Positions 52,288 through 61,002 of a stretch of 64,000 nucleotides of DNA are shown here, piece by piece. The position numbers and the translations under genes were made by a program. The notes under the pieces were generated by a model. It was not told the origin of the DNA, made no database searches, and saw only the letters and a program-made list of their open reading frames with translations. The stretch is from contig NZ_JACHGV010000002.1 of the NCBI RefSeq assembly GCF_014202475.1, positions 1 through 64,000 of the forward strand. The letters are read 5' to 3'. The DNA is from Streptomyces paradoxus. GTDB lineage: Bacteria > Actinomycetota > Actinomycetes > Streptomycetales > Streptomycetaceae. Each line of letters begins with the position of its first letter. The first letter of the stretch is position 1.

Positions 52288-52406
52288 CCAGCCGCCCTTG
52301 CCCGTGTGGCGCAGGTCACTTGAGTGACTCCTGTAACCGCTGAGTAACCTCGTTCGGTATCTCGTACATAGCGGCGTACGCTCCCCTACCTCTTCAGGAG
52401 GCGCGC

Positions 52407-53126
52407 ATGTCGCGTAGGAGAACTCTCGGCACGAAGAAGAAGATCGCTCTGCTGGTGAGCGCGGCGACGGTGGCGGGAGGCGGGGCCTTCGTCATGGCGA
52501 GCACGTCGAACGCCGCGCCGACCCCCAAGTCGGCGTCGGAGTCGACGGTCTGCCTGGGCCTCGCCACCGCCCTCGGCAACAACCAGAAGTTCATCGCGGA
52601 CCAGCGGGCCAACCCGGACGCGCAGTCCGAGGCGCGGATCGCCAACCGCGAGGCGGTCGTCGCGGAGATCAAGCGGAAGCAGGAGGCGTCGGGGTGCGCC
52701 GTCGGGGAGTCGGCTCAGGACTCCCAGACCGCACAGCCGGCGCAGCCCGCCCAGCCGGCACAGCCCTCGGACCCCGCGGCGTCGGCACAGCCCTCGGACC
52801 CCGCGGCCTCGGCGCAGCCCGAGCAGCCGGCCGAGTCCGCCCCCGCGGGGAACACCGGCGGCGGTGCCGCTGCCTCCGGGCAGCAGGTCTGCAACGGCTC
52901 CACTGTCACGCTCTCCGGCGAGGGCGGTGCGCCCGCCGCGTCCAGCAACCAGTTCCCGGCCGGCACGAAGCTGAAGGTCACCAACCTGGACAACAACAAG
53001 TCCACGACGGTGGAGGTCACTTCGGTCTCCGGCAGCTGTGCGCTGCTCAACAACGCGGCCTTCGAACAGGTCCGTGAGCCCGGCAAGTTCCTGATCCGCC
53101 GGGCCCTGATCGAGAAGGTGGGGTGA
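52407..53126 (+). CDS. Exported DPBB-like protein with Pro/Ala repeats
   Basis: This 239-residue protein has a signal peptide (MSRRRTLGTKKKIALLVSAA ... MASTSNAAP, cleavage about 35-37). A Cys-containing helical domain follows (STVCLGLATALGNNQKFIAD). Then comes a repetitive linker of AQP and SDPAASAQP units (~105-145). A C-terminal beta domain (QQVCNGSTVTLSGEGG ... NQFPAGTKLKVTNLDNNKS ... FEQVREPGKFLIRRA) resembles the double-psi beta-barrel of RlpA or expansin-like proteins. Wall binding is possible. ATG 52407 has CAGGAGGCGCGC upstream. Confidence 0.75.
   Translation: MSRRRTLGTKKKIALLVSAATVAGGGAFVMASTSNAAPTPKSASESTVCLGLATALGNNQKFIADQRANPDAQSEARIANREAVVAEIKRKQEASGCAVGESAQDSQTAQPAQPAQPAQPSDPAASAQPSDPAASAQPEQPAESAPAGNTGGGAAASGQQVCNGSTVTLSGEGGAPAASSNQFPAGTKLKVTNLDNNKSTTVEVTSVSGSCALLNNAAFEQVREPGKFLIRRALIEKVG
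52764..52817 (+). repeat. 27-bp tandem repeat in the linker
   Basis: CCCTCGGACCCCGCGG plus GTCGGCACAG at 52764-52790 is repeated at 52791-52817 with two base differences, giving two copies of PSDPAASAQ. It is in frame and lies in the disordered linker. Confidence 0.85.
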
Positions 53127-53289
53127 CGCCGTACGACTCAGTGAACCGATGAGGCGGCGGCCACCCCCTCGGCCGCCCCGCCTCGTACGTGTCACCGGTC
53201 CTGCCGCCCCCGGTCAGGGGTGGCAGGACCGGCACGTGCGGGCCGCGCGGAGCGACCTCTCGGCGTGAAGTACGGCACAGCGTTGCCCG

Positions 53290-53327
53290 GTAACACGGGG
53301 TTCACATGCGAGCAATGGCCGGGAAAT
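53290..53327 (+). promoter_or_regulatory. Candidate GlnR box of glnII
   Basis: GTAAC (53290), TTCAC (53301), GCAAT (53312) and GAAAT (53323) occur at exact 11-bp spacing, a degenerate form of the GlnR double site. It lies 100 bp before the glnII start. glnII is an established GlnR target in Streptomyces. Confidence 0.72.
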
Positions 53328-53426
53328 CGCCTGTTGCCAGGCTGCCGGGCAGCAGAGCGGCGCACCGGTGCCGCAGCGCCGCAAGCACCCGCGATACGCG
53401 CCCAGACACACCCGAGGATGTGGCCC

Positions 53427-54458
53427 GTGACCTTCAAGGCTGAGTACATCTGGATCGACGGCACCGAGCCGACGGCCAAACTGCGTTCCAAGACCAAGAT
53501 CATCGCGGGCTCCCCCGCCGGTCTGGACGCGCTGCCGATCTGGGGCTTCGACGGGTCCTCCACCAACCAGGCCGAGGGCCACTCCTCGGACTGCGTCCTC
53601 AAGCCGGTCTTCTCCTGCCCGGACCCGATCCGCGGCGGCGACGACATCCTGGTGCTGTGCGAGGTCCTGAACATCGACCTCACCCCGCACGCCAGCAACA
53701 CCCGTGCGGCGCTGGCCGAGGTCGCGGAGAAGTTCGCGGCGCAGGAGCCGATCTTCGGCATCGAGCAGGAGTACACGTTCTTCAAGGACGGCTACCCGCT
53801 CGGCTTCCCCAAGGGCGGCTTCCCGGCCCCGCAGGGCGGCTACTACTGCGGTGTCGGCGCGGACGAGATCTTCGGCCGTGACGTCGTCGAGGCGCACCTG
53901 GACAACTGCCTCAAGGCCGGTCTGGCCATCTCCGGCATCAACGCCGAGGTCATGCCCGGCCAGTGGGAGTTCCAGGTCGGTCCGGTCTCCCCGCTGGAGG
54001 TCTCCGACCACCTGTGGGTGGCCCGCTGGCTGCTCTACCGCACCGCCGAGGACTTCGACATCGCCGCCACCCTCGACCCCAAGCCGGTCAAGGGCGACTG
54101 GAACGGCGCCGGCGCGCACACCAACTTCTCCACCAAGGCGATGCGCGAGGGCTACGACGCGATCATCACCGCGGCCGAGTCGCTCGGCGAGGGCTCCAAG
54201 CCGCTCGACCACGTCAAGAACTACGGCGCCGGCATCGACGACCGCCTCACCGGCCTGCACGAGACCGCCCCGTGGGACAAGTACTCCTACGGCGTCTCCG
54301 ACCGCGGTGCCTCGGTCCGTATCCCGTGGCAGGTCGAGAAGGACGGCAAGGGCTACATCGAGGACCGCCGCCCGAACGCCAACGTCGACCCGTACGTGGT
54401 GACGCGTCTGCTCGTCGACACCTGCTGCTCGGCGCTGGAGAAGGCCGGTCAGGTCTGA
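53427..54458 (+). CDS. glnII: Glutamine synthetase II, eukaryote-like
   Basis: GlnII is the second, heat-labile glutamine synthetase of streptomycetes, resembling the octameric/decameric eukaryotic type. The 343 residues include IWGFDGSSTNQAEG, IFGIEQEYTFF, NGAGAHTNFSTKAMR and DRGASVRIPWQ. It has no adenylylation site. GTG 53427 follows GAGGATGTGGCCC. A GlnR-like box lies upstream and a hairpin plus a dispersed repeat follow. It is 7.1 kb from the end of glnA on the same strand. Confidence 0.97.
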   Translation: MTFKAEYIWIDGTEPTAKLRSKTKIIAGSPAGLDALPIWGFDGSSTNQAEGHSSDCVLKPVFSCPDPIRGGDDILVLCEVLNIDLTPHASNTRAALAEVAEKFAAQEPIFGIEQEYTFFKDGYPLGFPKGGFPAPQGGYYCGVGADEIFGRDVVEAHLDNCLKAGLAISGINAEVMPGQWEFQVGPVSPLEVSDHLWVARWLLYRTAEDFDIAATLDPKPVKGDWNGAGAHTNFSTKAMREGYDAIITAAESLGEGSKPLDHVKNYGAGIDDRLTGLHETAPWDKYSYGVSDRGASVRIPWQVEKDGKGYIEDRRPNANVDPYVVTRLLVDTCCSALEKAGQV

Positions 54459-54478
54459 CCTGTCCCGCACGTATCCGA

Positions 54479-54510
54479 CGAGGCGCTCACCGTTCGCGGT
54501 GGGCGCCTCG
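54479..54510 (+). terminator. glnII terminator
   Basis: CGAGGCGCTCACCG (54479-54492) pairs with CGGTGGGCGCCTCG (54497-54510), with one mismatch and a TTCG loop, 20 nt after the glnII stop. Confidence 0.85.
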
Positions 54511-54530
54511 GTTCGTCTGCCGTGACGTCG

Positions 54531-54567
54531 CGGCTTGTCGCGCGGTTCCCCGCGCCCCTTGAGGGGG
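54531..54567. repeat. Dispersed repeat, copy 4
   Basis: CGGCTTGTCGCGCGGTTCCC continuing to CGCGCCCCTTGAGGGGG matches the copies at 24645, 28177 and 39281, with an added CCCTTGAGGG-type hairpin. It lies 72 bp after the glnII stop. Confidence 0.85.
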
Positions 54568-54631
54568 CCGCAAGTGTCCAAGCAGTGAGAGGAGGGTCCC
54601 GGTGCGGGATCAGCTCTGCTTCAATGGAGTC

Positions 54632-54754
54632 ATGACCGGCTACCAGAAGTGCACCGCGACGGGTCGTCACGACCTCGAGCCCTTCTGGCCGTCCCGCCAG
54701 GATCATGACTTCGACCGGGTGTGTTGCCGCGCGATGAACGCGCCGGCCCTCTAA
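54632..54754 (+). CDS. Possible 40-residue protein
   Basis: From ATG 54632 the frame reads MTGYQKCTATGRHDLEPFWP ... FDRVCCRAMNAPAL and stops at TAA 54752. Third positions are mostly G or C, and the composition (three Cys, several His, Asp and Arg) resembles a small metal-binding peptide more than noise. GGAG lies just upstream, though too close to the start. GTG 54602 would extend it by 10 residues. No homologous family is recognised. It fills part of the 413-bp gap between glnII and the winged-helix gene. Confidence 0.4.
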   Translation: MTGYQKCTATGRHDLEPFWPSRQDHDFDRVCCRAMNAPAL

Positions 54755-54872
54755 AGCCGTACACCCCGGCCTTCGGCCAGCGCGAACCGCGTACGTCCCT
54801 CGGCGAGCCCGACCACGAATCGCGGCCGTCGACCTCCCCGACGAACTCCTCGCGCGAAAGAGCTGACCTCTC

Positions 54873-55460
54873 ATGGCGACCACTCGTTCCCTGTCCACCG
54901 CCGCCCCTCTCAACGCCCCCGCGCCGCACGGCCCCCGGCACCGGCTGCGTGCCGTCGACCGGGACGAGGTGGTGACGGTCGCGGACCTGCTGCCGGGTGC
55001 CACCTGGCTGCCGGCGCCGCAGCACACCCTGCCCACGCTGCCGGGGCAGCCGCCGATGGTCGGCTACCTGGTGCTCGTCCCGGCCGACCAGCAGCCGCCG
55101 TTCCCGGTGGCGGTGCCCGACCTGCCGCAGGCCGCCGGGCCGGAGCCCGCTGCCGAGCCGGGCGGCGAGCCGCTGATCCGCGTCGACACCGTGCAGCGCA
55201 CCGCCCAGGTGGCCGGGCGGCCCCTCGACCTCACGTATCTGGAGTTCGAGCTGCTGGCGCACCTGGTGGCGCACCCGGGCCGGGTGCACACCCGCGACCA
55301 GCTGGTCGGCACGGTGTGGGGCTACGGACACGTGGGTGACGGCCGCACGGTCGACGTCCACGTCGCCCGCCTGCGCCGCAAGCTGGGCGCTGAGCACCGC
55401 GACACGATCCGGACGGTGCGCCGCGTCGGCTACAAGTACGTGCCGCCGACGGGACGCTGA
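54873..55460 (+). CDS. Winged-helix DNA-binding protein without receiver domain
   Basis: The C-terminal ~95 residues of this 195-residue protein are an OmpR/PhoB-type winged helix (DLTYLEFELLAHLVAHPGRV, HTRDQLVGTVWGYGHVGDGR, VDVHVARLRRKLG, VRRVGYKYVPP). In front, instead of a phospho-accepting receiver, is a ~95-residue region with Pro-rich parts and LPGQPPMVGYLVLVPADQQP, with no conserved Asp pocket. So it is not a classical response regulator. ATG 54873 has AAGAGCTGACCTCTC upstream, a weak site. No kinase partner is adjacent in the operon. Confidence 0.85.
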   Translation: MATTRSLSTAAPLNAPAPHGPRHRLRAVDRDEVVTVADLLPGATWLPAPQHTLPTLPGQPPMVGYLVLVPADQQPPFPVAVPDLPQAAGPEPAAEPGGEPLIRVDTVQRTAQVAGRPLDLTYLEFELLAHLVAHPGRVHTRDQLVGTVWGYGHVGDGRTVDVHVARLRRKLGAEHRDTIRTVRRVGYKYVPPTGR

Positions 55461-55543
55461 CGCCCCCGGGCGACCACGACGCTCCGTCTGCTGACAGCAG
55501 ATCCCTGTTCCGCCCCCTCGCCCCACCGGGCAGAGTCACCGGC

Positions 55544-56554
55544 ATGAGACTTCTGATGCTGGGTGGTACGGAGTTCGTGGGGTGGGCCGTCGTGGAGGAG
55601 GCGCTCGGGCAGGGCTGGGACGTGACCGTCTTCCACCGGGGACGGCACGAGGCCCCGCCGGGCACGCGGACGCTGCTCGGTGACCGCACCGCGCCCGGCG
55701 GGCTGTCCGCCCTGGCCGACGACCCGGGCGAGTGGGACGTCGTCGTGGACACCTGGTCGGCGGCGCCGAGCGCGGTGCGGGACACGGCGCGGCTGCTGCG
55801 GGGCCGCGCCGGCCGGTACGTGTACGTGTCGAGCTGCTCGGTGTACGCGTGGGCCCCTCCCGCCGGGTACGGCGAGGACGCGCCCGTGGTGGAGGGGGCG
55901 TCGGCCGACGCGGAGCAGACCGCCTACCCGCAGGACAAGCGGGGCGGTGAACTGGCGGTGCTGGACGCCTTCGGCGCGGACCGGTCGGTGCTCGTACGGT
56001 CCGGGCTGATCCTCGGCCCGTACGAGAACATCGGCCGGCTGCCCTGGTGGCTGGGCCGCACGGCGCGTGGCGGTCCGGTACTGGCGCCCGGCCCGCGTGA
56101 ACTGCCCCTGCAGTACGTGGACGTCCGTGACCTGGCCGCGTGGGTCGTGCTCGCGGCCGAGCGGGAGCTGAGCGGGCCGTACAACCTGGTCAGTCCGCAG
56201 GGCCACGCCACCATGGGCGCGTTGCTCGACGCCTGCGCGCGGGTCACCGGCGGCGCCGCCGAGCTCCGCTGGACCGAGCCCGGGGTGATCCTGGAGGCGG
56301 GTATCGAGCCGTGGACGGAGCTGCCGGTGTGGGTGCCGCCGGGCAGCGACCTGCACGACGCCCTGCACAGCGCGGACGTCTCCCGGGCGGTCGGGGCCGG
56401 GCTGGTCTGCCGGCCCGTGGAGGAGACCGTGGCGGACACCTGGCGGTGGCTCCAGGACGTCGGGGGCGTGGCGCCCCAGCGCCCGGACCGGCCGCGCTCG
56501 GGCCTCGACCCGGAGGTGGAGGCGAAGGTGCTCGCGTCAGGCGCCGGTGCCTGA
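55544..56554 (+). CDS. NAD-dependent epimerase/dehydratase-like protein
   Basis: This 336-residue extended SDR begins MRLLMLGGTEFVGWAVVEEA, with the nucleotide-binding glycine motif in GGTEFVG. It has RYVYVSSCSVYAW and YPQDKRGGELAVLDAFG at the position of the YxxxK catalytic pair (Tyr in AYPQDK). Such proteins act on sugar nucleotides or serve as NAD-binding chaperones; the substrate is unknown. ATG 55544 has CAGAGT 7 nt upstream and no Shine-Dalgarno. It precedes the two-component genes by 89 bp. Confidence 0.85.
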   Translation: MRLLMLGGTEFVGWAVVEEALGQGWDVTVFHRGRHEAPPGTRTLLGDRTAPGGLSALADDPGEWDVVVDTWSAAPSAVRDTARLLRGRAGRYVYVSSCSVYAWAPPAGYGEDAPVVEGASADAEQTAYPQDKRGGELAVLDAFGADRSVLVRSGLILGPYENIGRLPWWLGRTARGGPVLAPGPRELPLQYVDVRDLAAWVVLAAERELSGPYNLVSPQGHATMGALLDACARVTGGAAELRWTEPGVILEAGIEPWTELPVWVPPGSDLHDALHSADVSRAVGAGLVCRPVEETVADTWRWLQDVGGVAPQRPDRPRSGLDPEVEAKVLASGAGA

Positions 56555-56643
56555 ACGACCCACTCGGGGTGTACGTAGCACCACCCCCCGGCCGGGTGTC
56601 CCGGCCCCGTGACCCGGCACGCGCGCTCGACGAGACTGACGCC

Positions 56644-57903
56644 ATGACCACGGAGACGAAGATCGGCAGCGGGCGGACGACAGGGCGGGGCATCGGGCTC
56701 GCCGCGGTGCGGGGGCTGGCGCTGGCCCTCGTCTCCCTGCCGGGTGCGGTGCTGTGCTTCTGCCTGTCCCTGGTGTCGATGGCGCTCATCCCGATCGGGG
56801 TGGGGATCGTCACCACGCCCTATGTGCTGACGGGGGTGCGGGCGTTCGCGAACTCACGGCGGGTGCTCGCGGCGGAGTGGGGCGGGGTGCGGATCCCTCC
56901 GGCGTACCGGCCGCTGCCCGAGGACGCCAACCCCTGGGCACGCACCTTCGGGATGCTGCGCGACCCGGCGACCTGGCGTGACCTGCGATGGCTGCCGGTC
57001 GACATGACCGCCGGGTTCGTCACGGCGCTGCTGCCGGCGGTGCTGCTGCTCTATCCGCTGGAGGGGTTCGCGCTCGCGATCGGGCTGTGGCGGGTCTTCC
57101 CCGACGGGTACTGGTACGGCTTCGTGCCGGTCACCGGGCAGGCGTCCGCCTTCGGTGCGGCGGCCCTGGGTCTGGTGCTGCTGTTCCTCGCGCACTTCCT
57201 CACCCCGCGCCTGCTGGGCGTCCACTTCCGGCTCACCCGGGCCGTGCTCGGCGGCAGCCAGCGGGAACTGGCCGAGCGGGTACGGGTCCTGACCGAGACC
57301 CGGCAGGACGCGGTCGACGCCTCCGCCGCCGAACTGCGGCGCATCGAGCGGGACCTGCACGACGGGGCCCAGGCCCGGCTGGTCTCCGTCGGCTTGGACC
57401 TGGGCACCATCGAGGCGCTCCTCGACAAGGACCCGGCCCAGGCCAAGGAGCTGATCGCGCAGGCGCGGAAGTCCTCGGTGGAGGCGCTGTCCGAGCTGCG
57501 CGAGCTGGTGCGCGGCATCCATCCGCCGGTCCTCGCCGAGCGCGGCCTGGGCGACGCCGTACGGGCGCTGGCGCTGCGGCTGCCGGTGGCCGCCGAGGTG
57601 AGCGTGGACCTGCCCGGGCGGGCTCAGGCGCCGGTGGAGTCGGCCGCGTACTTCGCGGTGAGCGAGGTGCTCACCAACGCCGTGAAGCACTCGGGCGCCG
57701 ACCGGATCTGGGTCGACCTGCACCGGGCGGACGGCATGCTGCGGGCGACCGTCACCGACAACGGCAAGGGCGGCGCGGTGATCGGGGCCGGTTCGGGACT
57801 GGCCGGGGTCGAGCGGCGACTGGGTACATTCGACGGCGTCCTGGCCGTCAGCAGTCCCGCGGGCGGCCCCACCATGGTCACCATGGAGATCCCTTGCGCG
57901 TAG
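56644..57903 (+). CDS. Sensor histidine kinase
   Basis: This 419-residue kinase has an N-terminal membrane sensor domain (four to five helices in residues 18-190, with long loops). The dimerisation helix follows, with the phospho-acceptor His at about 239 in RIERDLHDGAQARLVSV, and then an HATPase domain (SEVLTNAVKHSGADRIWVDL, DNGKGGAVIGAGSGLAGVERR). The sensed signal is unknown. ATG 56644 has GAGACT 6 nt upstream. Its stop overlaps the start of the response regulator gene. Confidence 0.92.
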   Translation: MTTETKIGSGRTTGRGIGLAAVRGLALALVSLPGAVLCFCLSLVSMALIPIGVGIVTTPYVLTGVRAFANSRRVLAAEWGGVRIPPAYRPLPEDANPWARTFGMLRDPATWRDLRWLPVDMTAGFVTALLPAVLLLYPLEGFALAIGLWRVFPDGYWYGFVPVTGQASAFGAAALGLVLLFLAHFLTPRLLGVHFRLTRAVLGGSQRELAERVRVLTETRQDAVDASAAELRRIERDLHDGAQARLVSVGLDLGTIEALLDKDPAQAKELIAQARKSSVEALSELRELVRGIHPPVLAERGLGDAVRALALRLPVAAEVSVDLPGRAQAPVESAAYFAVSEVLTNAVKHSGADRIWVDLHRADGMLRATVTDNGKGGAVIGAGSGLAGVERRLGTFDGVLAVSSPAGGPTMVTMEIPCA

Positions 57904-58547
57904 TCCTGGCCGAAGACCTCTTCCTGCTGCGCGACGGACTCGTCCGCCTTCTCCAGGCGCACGGCTTCGAGATCGCGGCGGCCGTCGAGTCCGGGCCCGA
58001 ACTGGCCGCCGCGCTGGCCGAACTGGACCCGGATGTCGCCGTGGTCGACGTACGCCTGCCGCCCACGCACACCGACGAGGGCCTGCAGTGCGCGCTCGAC
58101 GCCCGCAGGAAGCGGCCCGGTCTGCCGGTGCTGGTGCTCTCCCAGCACGTGGAGCAGTTGTACGCGCGTGAGCTGCTGGCCGACGGCAGTGGCGGGGTCG
58201 GCTATCTGCTGAAGGACCGGGTGTTCGACGCCGAGCAGTTCGTGGACGCCGTACGGCGGGTCGCCGCCGGGGGCACGGCGATGGACCCGCAGGTCATCCA
58301 GCAGCTGCTGGCCCGCCGTTCGGGCGACGACCGGCCGCTGGCGCGGCTGACGCCCCGGGAGCGGGAGGTGCTGGAGCTGATGGCGCAGGGCCGGTCGAAC
58401 GCGGCGATCGCCGGGAAGCTGGTCGTGACGGAACGGGCGATCGCCAAGCACACCGCCAACATCTTCGCCAAACTGGGGCTTGAGGTCTCGGACGACGACA
58501 ACCGGCGCGTGCTGGCGGTTCTCGCGTATCTCGACCACGGCCGGTGA
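57894..58547 (+). CDS. LuxR-family response regulator with TTG start
   Basis: This 217-residue regulator has a receiver domain (phospho-acceptor Asp52 in VAVVDVRLPPTHTDEG) and a LuxR DNA-binding domain (LTPREREVLELMAQGRSNAA ... AIAKHTANIFAKLGLE). The start is TTG 57894, giving MRVVLAEDLFLLRDGLVRLL. No ATG or GTG is available in frame, GGAG lies 5 nt upstream and the start overlaps the kinase stop at 57901-57903, so translation is coupled. A target could be the DUF1996 gene downstream. Confidence 0.92.
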   Translation: MRVVLAEDLFLLRDGLVRLLQAHGFEIAAAVESGPELAAALAELDPDVAVVDVRLPPTHTDEGLQCALDARRKRPGLPVLVLSQHVEQLYARELLADGSGGVGYLLKDRVFDAEQFVDAVRRVAAGGTAMDPQVIQQLLARRSGDDRPLARLTPREREVLELMAQGRSNAAIAGKLVVTERAIAKHTANIFAKLGLEVSDDDNRRVLAVLAYLDHGR

Positions 58548-58750
58548 AACCGGACGGGCCGCTTCACCCACCGTGGATGATCCACAACTCCCGGTACCAA
58601 AGGGGCTGTTGAGGGCACAGAGTCCTCACGAATCTCGCATCAATTTCCGAGACCTCTGAACACCCGTGGGACGCCCTCCGTATGGAAGGGAGCCGCTTCA
58701 CTCCTGTCGGGCGCCTCGATGCCCCCGAAAAAGGAAGTCAGAGGAGTTCC

Positions 58751-60310
58751 ATGGGACGCAACACAAGAAAACGCCGTACGCCGCTGGCCACCAAGGCCAT
58801 TGCCGCATCGGCGGCCCTAGCGCTCGGTGGGGGCGGGCTGATCTGGGCAAACTTCTATGCCTCGGCGCATGAGGAGAACTCGGCGAATCAGACGAAGTCC
58901 GCGGGCGCACAGATCGCCACGATCCAGTGCCCGGACGTCGGACAGAAGCTGACCGACGTGCCGGACGGTGCTCGCCAGGGGGTGGACAAGGAGCTGGCCA
59001 ACCTCGACAAGCAGATCAGCGAGGCCTACACCCGCCTCGCCTCCACCCGTCAGGCCCAGGCCGGTGACGCGGGCTTCGTCGACAACGCCATCCTCGGCCC
59101 GCTGAAGTCGAAGCGCGTCGCGGTCATCGACCGGATCGGCATCAACATCCGGCGAGTGGGCGGTCAGGCCCCGGGCAACCTCGAGCAGCTGGCCGCGTGC
59201 AAGGGCATGGCCGCCGAGGCCAACACCAACGACGGCCAGGCCGGCGGTGACCAGAACAACGACGGTCAGAACAACGACGGCCAGAACAACGACGGTCAGG
59301 ACCAGGGTGGTCAGGACCAGGGCGGTCAGGACCAGGGCCAGGACAACGGCGGACAGGACCAGGGCGGCAACGGCGGTCAGGCCGACAACGGGCCGGTGGC
59401 GGACGACTTCATCAACATCCAGGACGTCCAGCCCAACTCCCGCAACCTGCCGAACGGCCTCGCCGCGAACGGCGACGGCGGTTCCACGGGCTCGTTCACC
59501 ACGAACTGCGGCACCAACGAGAACGAGAACCGCAACTCGGACAACGTGATCGTGGCGCCGGGTGTCTCCAACGGCGCGCAGCACCAGCACGACTACGTCG
59601 GCAACCAGAGCAACAACGCCTTCGCGAGCGACGAGGACCTGGCGAACGCCGAGACCACCTGCCAGAACCAGGGCGACAAGTCCTCGTACTTCTGGCCGGT
59701 CCTGCGGATCCAGGACGGTTCGGACGACATCGACGCGGGTCAGCCGGGCGGTGGCCAGGACGGCAACGTCGGCAAGATCGTCGAGCCCGCCGAGGCGCAG
59801 CTGAAGTTCGTCGGCAACCGCACCAGCGACGTCGTGGCGATGCCGAAGGCCCTGCGCATCATCACCGGTGACGCCAAGGCCTTCACCAACGGCCTGAACA
59901 ACGCCAACACCTCCTGGAGCTGCACCGGCTTCGAGGACCGTCAGGTGACGGACAAGTACCCGCTCTGCCCCGAGGGCAGCTCCGTGGTCCGGACGTCCAA
60001 CTTCCAGAGCTGCTGGGACGGCCAGAACATCGACAGCGCCAACCACCGCACCCACGTGGACTTCGTGGAGGCGGACGGCAGCTGCTCGAACGGCTTCCAG
60101 GCCATCCCCCAGCTCCAGGTCCGCCTGGTCTACGACGTTCAGGCGCCGCAGATCAACAACGGGCAGGTGCAGAACGCCTTCGCGGTCGACTCCTTCCCGG
60201 AGCAGCTGCACAAGGCGATCACCGACCACAACGACTTCATCAACTTCTTCGACGAGAACGTGATGAACGAGATGGTCCAGTGCATCAACAACGGCGAGGA
60301 CTGCCAGTAA
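58751..60310 (+). CDS. Exported DUF1996 protein with Gln/Asn-rich linker
   Basis: This 519-residue protein has a signal/anchor ([20 protein letters not shown] ... [15 protein letters not shown]) and a helical N-terminal domain with [12 protein letters not shown] and [20 protein letters not shown] repetitive linker rich in QNNDG and QDQGG follows (~165-213). The C-terminal DUF1996 domain (~218-515) contains [27 protein letters not shown] and [12 protein letters not shown], His-rich motifs. DUF1996 occurs in fungi and actinobacteria with unknown function. ATG 58751 has AGAGGAG 5 nt upstream. A long hairpin follows the stop. Confidence 0.88.
   Translation: MGRNTRKRRTPLATKAIAASAALALGGGGLIWANFYASAHEENSANQTKSAGAQIATIQCPDVGQKLTDVPDGARQGVDKELANLDKQISEAYTRLASTRQAQAGDAGFVDNAILGPLKSKRVAVIDRIGINIRRVGGQAPGNLEQLAACKGMAAEANTNDGQAGGDQNNDGQNNDGQNNDGQDQGGQDQGGQDQGQDNGGQDQGGNGGQADNGPVADDFINIQDVQPNSRNLPNGLAANGDGGSTGSFTTNCGTNENENRNSDNVIVAPGVSNGAQHQHDYVGNQSNNAFASDEDLANAETTCQNQGDKSSYFWPVLRIQDGSDDIDAGQPGGGQDGNVGKIVEPAEAQLKFVGNRTSDVVAMPKALRIITGDAKAFTNGLNNANTSWSCTGFEDRQVTDKYPLCPEGSSVVRTSNFQSCWDGQNIDSANHRTHVDFVEADGSCSNGFQAIPQLQVRLVYDVQAPQINNGQVQNAFAVDSFPEQLHKAITDHNDFINFFDENVMNEMVQCINNGEDCQ
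59252..59388 (+). repeat. Tandem codon repeats in the DUF1996 linker
   Basis: A run of 15-bp units coding QNNDG (about four) and QDQGG (about three, imperfect) extends into a QADNG-type end. The bases are near-exact repeats with synonymous changes at third positions, so the unit may expand and contract by slippage. Confidence 0.82.
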
Positions 60311-60325
60311 TCCTCGTCCGGTAAG

Positions 60326-60369
60326 AGCCGAAAGCCGGCGGTGGGAATTCCCACCGCCGGCTTTCGGCT
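60326..60369. terminator. Long palindromic hairpin after DUF1996 gene
   Basis: Bases 60326-60347 and 60348-60369 are exact inverted complements (22 bp) centred on GAATTC, followed by TTTCC. It lies between convergent genes ending at 60310 and 60387 and can terminate both. Confidence 0.9.
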
Positions 60370-60386
60370 TTTCCGGCCCGGGGCGA

Positions 60387-60842
60387 TCAGCCGTGGTGGC
60401 TGCTGCCGCCGCCGTGACCGCCGCCCTTGTTGTGGCTGCCACCGGGGTTCATGTGCTCGGAGCCCTCTTCCATCGTGCCGCCGAGGGTGCCCTGCAGCGC
60501 GGTGACCGTCTTCTGCTGGCCGACGGCGACCCACTTGCGGCCGACGAGGTAGTAGCCGCCGTAGTCCTTGGCGCTGTTGAGCCACTCGCGCTGGCCGCGG
60601 TCGGTGGCGAAGGTGGCGAGGACGTACTTCTCCTTGCCCTTCTTGCACAGGGCCTGGCGGATGGTGTCCGCGTCGGTCTGCATGTCCGGCTCGCAGTCGG
60701 CCTCGGCCGCGATGTGCTCCAGGCTGCCGGTCACCTCCTTCGGGACGGCCGCCTCGTCCTTGCCGCCGGATCCGCCGCAGCCGGTCAGCGCCAGTATCGC
60801 CACCGCGCCGCTCAGCGCGAGCATCGGTCGGGTCACCCTCAT
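60387..60842 (-). CDS. Lipoprotein with His/Gly tail
   Basis: This 151-residue protein begins MRVTRPMLALSGAVAILALT and has the lipobox LALTGCGG, so the Cys near residue 22 should be lipidated outside the membrane. The mature part has CEPDMQTDADTIRQALCKKG and LVGRKWVAVGQQKTVTAL, resembling a small sensor or binding domain of unknown type. The tail is Gly/His-rich (HNKGGGHGGGSSHHG) and could bind metal. ATG 60842 has GGAGGAACAG upstream. It is convergent with the DUF1996 gene. Confidence 0.82.
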   Translation of the reverse strand: MRVTRPMLALSGAVAILALTGCGGSGGKDEAAVPKEVTGSLEHIAAEADCEPDMQTDADTIRQALCKKGKEKYVLATFATDRGQREWLNSAKDYGGYYLVGRKWVAVGQQKTVTALQGTLGGTMEEGSEHMNPGGSHNKGGGHGGGSSHHG

Positions 60843-61002
60843 CTGTTCCTCCGGTCCTTGTCGGCACGGTCCTGCCACGGCACGATCCGGACGCATGCCG
60901 CACGGAGCCCCGGCAAGAGGCTCTCGCCTTCGATACGGCTGCGGAGCCGGCGGTGCTCAAATTCCGCTGCCCCGGTGTGCACTCCTGTGCGAGGGTGTCC
61001 CG

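Noticed and set aside
59252..59388. CRISPR-like short direct repeats
   Set aside because: The units are 15 bp, in frame, contiguous and code a Gln/Asn linker; there are no spacers or cas genes.
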